Positions 5,204 to 8,837 of a stretch of DNA of 8,837 bases are shown here, in pieces. Origin of the DNA: Acidimicrobiaceae bacterium. GTDB lineage: Bacteria > Actinomycetota > Acidimicrobiia > Acidimicrobiales > Palsa-688. The position numbers and the translations under genes are program-made. The DNA lies in the NCBI GenBank assembly GCA_003156795.1, contig PMHU01000187.1, positions 1 to 8,837 on the forward strand. The letters run 5' to 3'. The notes under the pieces are model-generated. The model searched no databases. It had not been told where the DNA came from and saw nothing but the letters and a program-made list of their open reading frames with translations. Positions within the stretch are counted from its first letter, which is position 1, and the number at the start of each line of letters is the position of its first letter.

Positions 5204-6565
5204 GTGAGCGGCGTCGCGAGCCAGCGGGTCCAACGCCTACTCACCCTCGAGAACGAGCGGTTCGTAGCCGAACGGCCACGGTCAACGGCACAACTCGAAC
5301 GGGGCCGCTCCAGCATGCCACGTGGCGTCCCGATGTCGTGGATGGAGGAGCTGTACGAGCATCCGCCCGTCTGGGTCACACACGGTAACGGCGCTTCTTT
5401 CTGGGATATCGACGGTCATCGTTATCTCGATCTCTACATCGCCGACATGAGCGCCTTCTGTGGTCACGCGCCCGAGCCGGTCGTCCGAGCTGTGGCCGAG
5501 CGGATGCGACGAGGCAACCAGTTCCTCCTGCCCAGCGAGGACGCCGTCCCGGTAGCTGACCACCTCGCCGGACGGTACGGGATGCCTAAGTGGCAGTTCA
5601 CCCTTTCGGCCACGCAGGCGAACACCGAGGTGATCCGGATCGCGCGGCACGCGACAGGACGCGACGTCGTAATGGTATTCGACGGGAAGTATCACGGGCA
5701 CGTCGACGCCACGCTGGCCGTCCTCGACGACGGCGTGGTCCAACCGGAGTACTACGGCCTGGGAAGAGGGGCGACCGACAAGACGCGGATCGTGGCGTTC
5801 AACGACGTCGCCGCGTTGCAGAGCGCCCTGTCTTCGCGGGATGTTGCCGTCGTGCTGGCCGAGCCGGCGATGACCAATGCGGGGTTCCTCCTGCCCCAGC
5901 CCGGGTTCCACGCTGCTCTCCGCGAGCTGACGGTGGACGCTGGCACGCTTCTCGCTATCGACGAGACCCACACGCTGGTGACCGCGTACGGCGGGCTAGG
6001 CCGCGAGTGGGGTCTGCAGCCGGACTTCGTGACCGTCGGGAAATCCATCGCGGGCGGAGTCCCCCTCGCGGCCTACGGCATGACCGACGAGGTCGCCAGC
6101 TTTCTGCGTGCCCCCGACGATCCCTATGTCGTGTCGGGTATGGCGGTCGGAGAGCCGGCTACCGGCGGGACTCTTTTCGCAAACGCGTTGTCGCTGGCCG
6201 CCTGTCGGTCCGCGCTGACCGAGGTGTTGACGGAACAGGCATTCGCGCACACAGCCAAGCTCGGCGCACGACTCGCCGCGGGGTTGAGAGACACTTTCGC
6301 CCGACAGGGGCTGGCCTGGAGCGTCACGCAGGAGGGCTCACACGCTTACTACGCGTTCACACCTACGCCTCCGCACGATGGTGCGACGTCCCGAGCGGCT
6401 GACGACCCCGATCTGCGTGCCCTGATGCGCGTCTTCATGGCTAACCGCGGTGTGTGGGAGTCCGGCTGGTGGCTTGGTCCTACCGTTTCGGTGGCTCATA
6501 CCGAGGCAGACGTCGACGCCTACGTCGAAGTCCTCGCCGAATTCGTTACAACAGTCACAGCCTGA
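5204..6565 (+). CDS. Class III PLP-dependent aminotransferase (glutamate-1-semialdehyde aminomutase-like)
   Basis: 453 residues from GTG 5204. Fold type I signatures: cofactor-binding loop LSATQAN (134-140), YHGH (163-166), D253 in LLAIDETHT contacting the pyridine N, catalytic Lys K280 in VTVGKSIAGG forming the Schiff base, and G322-T323 at the phosphate site from the other subunit. The N-terminal part (ENERFVAERPRS, then SMPRGVPMSW) resembles HemL-like aminotransferases annotated as aspartate aminotransferase family. It is unlikely to be the housekeeping HemL, since no haem genes are near; a catabolic or specialised amine/keto-acid transamination is more likely, substrate unknown. Cytoplasmic, probably dimeric. 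The start is uncertain: TTG 5177 in the same frame adds nine residues, and the only strong ribosome site lies 74 nt upstream. GTG 5204 is chosen because the recognisable fold begins soon after. It follows TetR by 69 nt. Confidence 0.88.
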   Translation: MSGVASQRVQRLLTLENERFVAERPRSTAQLERGRSSMPRGVPMSWMEELYEHPPVWVTHGNGASFWDIDGHRYLDLYIADMSAFCGHAPEPVVRAVAERMRRGNQFLLPSEDAVPVADHLAGRYGMPKWQFTLSATQANTEVIRIARHATGRDVVMVFDGKYHGHVDATLAVLDDGVVQPEYYGLGRGATDKTRIVAFNDVAALQSALSSRDVAVVLAEPAMTNAGFLLPQPGFHAALRELTVDAGTLLAIDETHTLVTAYGGLGREWGLQPDFVTVGKSIAGGVPLAAYGMTDEVASFLRAPDDPYVVSGMAVGEPATGGTLFANALSLAACRSALTEVLTEQAFAHTAKLGARLAAGLRDTFARQGLAWSVTQEGSHAYYAFTPTPPHDGATSRAADDPDLRALMRVFMANRGVWESGWWLGPTVSVAHTEADVDAYVEVLAEFVTTVTA

Positions 6566-6856
6566 CCCGACTGAGGTTCTGGCTGGTCCAGATAGTCGTC
6601 GTCGGACGAGCCAGCTCCCTGCGGCCTAGCTGTAGGTCCGGCACTGCCCGACCTGGAGGAGAACAACGACAGAGCCATAGCCGAGCTGCCAGGTGGCCTC
6701 TGTTCCCCCCGACGATCTTGCTCTCAGTCAGCGGAATGAGTCGCTCCCTCGATCCGCATTTCGGACATGCGTTCTTCCCAAGGGCAGATTAGTGGCCTGA
6801 CCACAAGGTGTCACGGGCGACTCCCCACAAAAGGGTCGGCTGTTGGGCAGGCGGGG
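6566..6856. other. Convergent intergenic gap with no recognised gene
   Basis: Between the aminotransferase stop and the stop of the leftward LuxR-family gene I find no credible coding region: open frames here are short and continue shadows of flanking genes. Two weak stems occur: TCGTC-GTCG-GACGA near 6597-6610 and, on the minus strand, a bulged CGACCC...GGGAGTCG near 6819-6838 that could end the LuxR-family transcript. Neither has a T-run. It may be ordinary spacer or remnant DNA. Confidence 0.5.
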
Positions 6857-7921
6857 TTAGTGGTGTTGGCCGGAGAGCATGGTGATGAGTTCGCGGCGAC
6901 TGCCGATTCCGAGCTTGGTGAACGCCACATGTAGGTGTTCTTGGACTGTGTGAGTGGAGATGTGGAGCTCGGCCATGATCTGGCGGGTGGAACGTCCTTG
7001 GAGGACGAGTTCGACGACCCTGCTTTGCGCTGGTGTCAGTCCGTAGGCGGCCAGGAGCAGGGAGCTGTGCTGTGATGCTGCGGTGGGTTCGATCACGACG
7101 ACGATGTCGGGGCGGCCATCGGGCTCGCCGTGTAGTGGCGCGGCGTGCACCGTCAGCCAGCCGCCCGACGCTCGCCGCAGTCTGGTCATGGCCGGACGGT
7201 CGTCCGGGCTGGCTTGGGTTGAGGCCAGGGCGGCGGCGGCGTAGACCGGCAGGGGCAGTTCGAGGCTGGCTGTCCATTCGGTGTCGACGATGTCGGCCAG
7301 CCACCGTTGGGCTTGCGCCGTCGTCGACTTCACCGTCATGTCGGGGCCGAGCACCACGATCCCAGGCGCCCCGCTACTGGCATCTTGGGTGGCTGCGGTG
7401 GAGGAGAGGATCCCACGGCGGAGCCCGTCAGCCAGGACAGGTCCGATACTGCGCAGGAACCCTATTTCGGTGTCGTCGAAACCGGCCGCGGCGTCCTGGC
7501 GGTGCAGGCACAGCACACCCCAACAGCGCTGATTCGAGACCAGAGCCACGCGGACCTCATCGCCGAGCCCCATGGGCTGGAGCACCTGGCGGTAGCGGGA
7601 GCTGGCGGCCCGCCCCAGGGCGGTTCGGTCTAGGGAGCCGACCGGGTCGCTCAATCGGGCCAGCCCGGCGAACTTGTTCACGTCGGCCTGGCCGTACTCG
7701 TTGTCGAGGAACAGTGGGGTGGCCGCCGCCAAGGGCGCGTCTGCGTAGGCCGAGGTGAACAACAGCGTCGCCGGGTCGACGGTGGCAAAGAACGCGGCGT
7801 CGACGGTCATGACCGAGCGGATCTGATCCAGCGCGGCGCCACGGAAGGTGCTGACGTCGAGGCCCTGGCCGCTCAGCCGCTCGATCCGGTTAGCACTGTC
7901 GCGCACGGCCGCCACGGGCAC
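6857..7921 (-). CDS. LuxR-family transcriptional regulator with GAF/PAS-like sensory regions
   Basis: 354 residues from GTG 7921. Residues about 15-170 look like a GAF domain (FRGAALDQIRSVMTVDAAFFATVDP at the start, CWGVLCLHR and FDDTEIGFLRSIGPVLADGLRRGI towards the end). Residues about 185-285 resemble a PAS fold (GIVVLGPDMTVKSTTAQAQRWL, then GGWLTVHAAPL and IVVVIEP). The C-terminus, about 295-350, is a GerE/LuxR helix-turn-helix: LTPAQSRVVELVLQGRSTRQIMAELHIS, then THTVQEHLHVAFTKLG. There is no receiver domain, so it is not a two-component regulator; it presumably senses a ligand, redox state or light through GAF/PAS, which the sequence does not resolve. Cytoplasmic. It begins 33 nt after the SnoaL-like gene with only a weak ribosome site, so coupling or a shared transcript is plausible, and it may control that gene or the reductase. 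Confidence 0.85.
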   Translation of the reverse strand: MPVAAVRDSANRIERLSGQGLDVSTFRGAALDQIRSVMTVDAAFFATVDPATLLFTSAYADAPLAAATPLFLDNEYGQADVNKFAGLARLSDPVGSLDRTALGRAASSRYRQVLQPMGLGDEVRVALVSNQRCWGVLCLHRQDAAAGFDDTEIGFLRSIGPVLADGLRRGILSSTAATQDASSGAPGIVVLGPDMTVKSTTAQAQRWLADIVDTEWTASLELPLPVYAAAALASTQASPDDRPAMTRLRRASGGWLTVHAAPLHGEPDGRPDIVVVIEPTAASQHSSLLLAAYGLTPAQSRVVELVLQGRSTRQIMAELHISTHTVQEHLHVAFTKLGIGSRRELITMLSGQHH

Positions 7922-7954
7922 ACCCGAATGGTAGGGCCTGGCTCGACCCGATGC

Positions 7955-8371
7955 TCACTTGACGCCCAGTTGGGCCCGGAACCCGATGTCATCGAGGCGA
8001 CCCCACCGTTCGACGATCACGCCGTCGCGGATCCGGAAGACATTGATGCCCTGCAACGTCACCTGTCGGCCCGAAGGCTCCACTCCCATCACGGCGTCGC
8101 CGGTGTGATTGCCCGACGCCGTGAACACCTCGACCACGATGTCATCCTCGCCGACCAGCAGGAACGGCTCGGCCTGCCAGTTCGGGAAGGCGGCCCGGAC
8201 CATCATCGAGGTGCGCCGCATGCCGTCCCGATCAGCAGTAGCACCGAAAGGCGGGTCATGATTCACGAAGTCCTCAGCGATGTACTGGTCGGCACCCTCG
8301 GCGTCGCCCCTATTGAACAGCAAGTCGATGTACTGGCGAACGACGGTCTTGTTTTCATCGGTAGTAGTCAT
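7955..8371 (-). CDS. SnoaL-like/ester cyclase-type small protein (NTF2-like fold)
   Basis: 138 residues from ATG 8371; GGAGG lies 9 nt upstream (8385-8381). The sequence follows the SnoaL-like polyketide cyclase/ester cyclase group of the NTF2-like superfamily: NKTVVRQYIDLLFNRGDAEGADQYIAEDFVNHDPP (helices and the DFVNHDP motif), then MMVRAAFPNWQ, a strand DIVVEVFTASGNHTGDAVMG, and the ending INVFRIRDGVIVERWGRLDDIGFRAQLG. The conserved His-Asp and Trp positions are kept. Many such proteins are annotated as cyclases, but most have no proven activity; here no polyketide genes are present, so a hydrolase, isomerase or ligand-binding role is equally possible. Cytoplasmic. It is followed by the LuxR-family gene and preceded, across a 114-bp gap with stacked inverted repeats, by an aldo/keto reductase. 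Confidence 0.87.
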   Translation of the reverse strand: MTTTDENKTVVRQYIDLLFNRGDAEGADQYIAEDFVNHDPPFGATADRDGMRRTSMMVRAAFPNWQAEPFLLVGEDDIVVEVFTASGNHTGDAVMGVEPSGRQVTLQGINVFRIRDGVIVERWGRLDDIGFRAQLGVK

Positions 8372-8393
8372 GGACCTGATCCTCCAACAAGCA

Positions 8394-8441
8394 CCGCGAC
8401 GCGGCTACCCCAACTTCCTGGGGTTCGCGCTCACCGCGAAC
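8394..8441. repeat. Three consecutive inverted repeats upstream of the SnoaL-like gene
   Basis: CCGCG-A-CGCGG (8394-8404), ACCCCA-ACTTCC-TGGGGT (8407-8424) and GTTCGCG-CTCAC-CGCGAAC (8423-8441) are all perfect. The second and third share two bases, so both hairpins cannot form fully together in RNA. They sit in the 114-bp gap 8372-8485 between two leftward genes. They could form a Rho-type or factor-dependent terminator for the reductase, an operator for the SnoaL/LuxR pair, or an attenuator-like leader. No T-run follows, so a plain intrinsic terminator is unlikely. Confidence 0.45.
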
Positions 8442-8485
8442 GGCCCCCCTGCTCGGATCGTAAGCCGGGCACTATCGCCTCGTGG

Positions 8486-8837
8486 TCAGGAGGTGGCCGG
8501 GGTGCGCCACAAGTCGATGCCGCCGTCGACGGCGTATCGGTCAACGTTGGCGAGTTCGTCGGCGGTGAACTCAAGGTGGTCGAGGGCGGCGACGTTTTGC
8601 TCGAGTTGGGCCACGCTGCTCGCGCCGATCAGCACGGACGTAACCCGAGGGTCGCGCAAGGCCCAAGCGACGGCCATCTGGGCCAGGGACTGCCCTCGCC
8701 CCACGGCGATGTCGTTGAGGGACCGGATACGGGCCAGGTTGTCGTCGTTGAGCATGTCGTGGGTGAGCGAGCCTTGTGCTGAGGCTCTGGAGCCTGGGGG
8801 GATGCCGTTGAGGTATCGGTCGCTGAGCAGCCCCTGC
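8486..8837 (-). CDS. Aldo/keto reductase, C-terminal third (partial, 5' end outside window)
   Basis: The frame runs from the right window edge to TGA at 8488-8486, giving 116 visible residues. An internal ATG at 8755 is not the start, because coding similarity continues upstream: QGLLSDRYLNGIPPGSRA matches the region after the substrate-binding barrel of YghZ/Kv-beta-type reductases. Then LNDIAVGRGQSLAQMAVAWALRDPRVTSVLIGASS covers the last barrel helices and the NADP phosphate-binding motif VLIGASSVAQLEQNVAAL, followed by the C-terminal helix. Members of this branch (such as E. coli L-glyceraldehyde-3-phosphate reductase, about 346 residues) reduce aldehydes with NADPH; the substrate here is unknown. 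The catalytic Tyr/Lys/Asp/His residues are outside the window. Same strand as the SnoaL-like gene but 114 bp away. Confidence 0.88.
   Translation of the reverse strand, partial: QGLLSDRYLNGIPPGSRASAQGSLTHDMLNDDNLARIRSLNDIAVGRGQSLAQMAVAWALRDPRVTSVLIGASSVAQLEQNVAALDHLEFTADELANVDRYAVDGGIDLWRTPATS

Noticed and set aside
6640..6740. Possible gene remnant (frame reading DLEENNDRAIAEL) in the convergent gap
   Set aside because: Too short and without any recognised family or start context to support a pseudogene call.
7033..7758. 241-codon rightward open frame opposite the LuxR-family gene
   Set aside because: Arg-rich antisense shadow of a gene with recognised domains.
7928..8782. 284-codon rightward open frame across the SnoaL-like gene and reductase
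   Set aside because: Antisense to two recognised genes; it has no motif of its own.

Overview
The window is GC-rich DNA with high GC at third codon positions, frequent GTG starts and mostly actinobacterial-type protein families (LuxR/NarL response regulator, TetR, SRPBCC, SnoaL-like, a cyclic-nucleotide-domain protein beside a phytoene-dehydrogenase-like FAD protein). It most resembles an environmental actinomycete; I cannot place it more precisely. I see no rRNA, tRNA, CRISPR array, insertion sequence or phage gene. Both ends cut through genes.

Left block (1-2958): the N-terminal receiver domain of a NarL-type response regulator runs leftwards out of the window. It diverges from a two-gene rightward unit: a protein of uncharacterised N-terminal domain plus C-terminal cyclic-nucleotide-binding domain, then, 18 nt later, a 475-residue FAD oxidoreductase. 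The divergent gap holds an unusual cluster of inverted repeats sharing the core GCACC/GGTGC, placed 21 nt from each start codon.

Middle block (3216-6565): a leftward set (VOC-fold protein, a short frame-broken lipoprotein-like gene, SRPBCC protein) diverges from a rightward set (TetR regulator, class III PLP aminotransferase). A perfect 7-3-7 palindrome (4463-4479) sits between the two starts and is the obvious TetR operator. The aminotransferase start is ambiguous: a perfect Shine-Dalgarno lies at the end of the TetR gene with no in-frame canonical start at normal spacing.

Right block (6857-8837): three leftward genes, in transcription order the C-terminal third of an aldo/keto reductase (5' end outside the window), a SnoaL-like small protein and a LuxR-family regulator with GAF/PAS-like sensory regions. 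Three consecutive inverted repeats lie between the reductase and the SnoaL-like gene. The 291-bp convergent gap 6566-6856 has no recognisable gene.

No single spectacular system is evident. The most distinctive items are the cyclic-nucleotide-domain/FAD-oxidoreductase pair with its repeat-rich control region, and the TetR-operator-controlled divergent cluster with its damaged lipoprotein gene and odd aminotransferase start.
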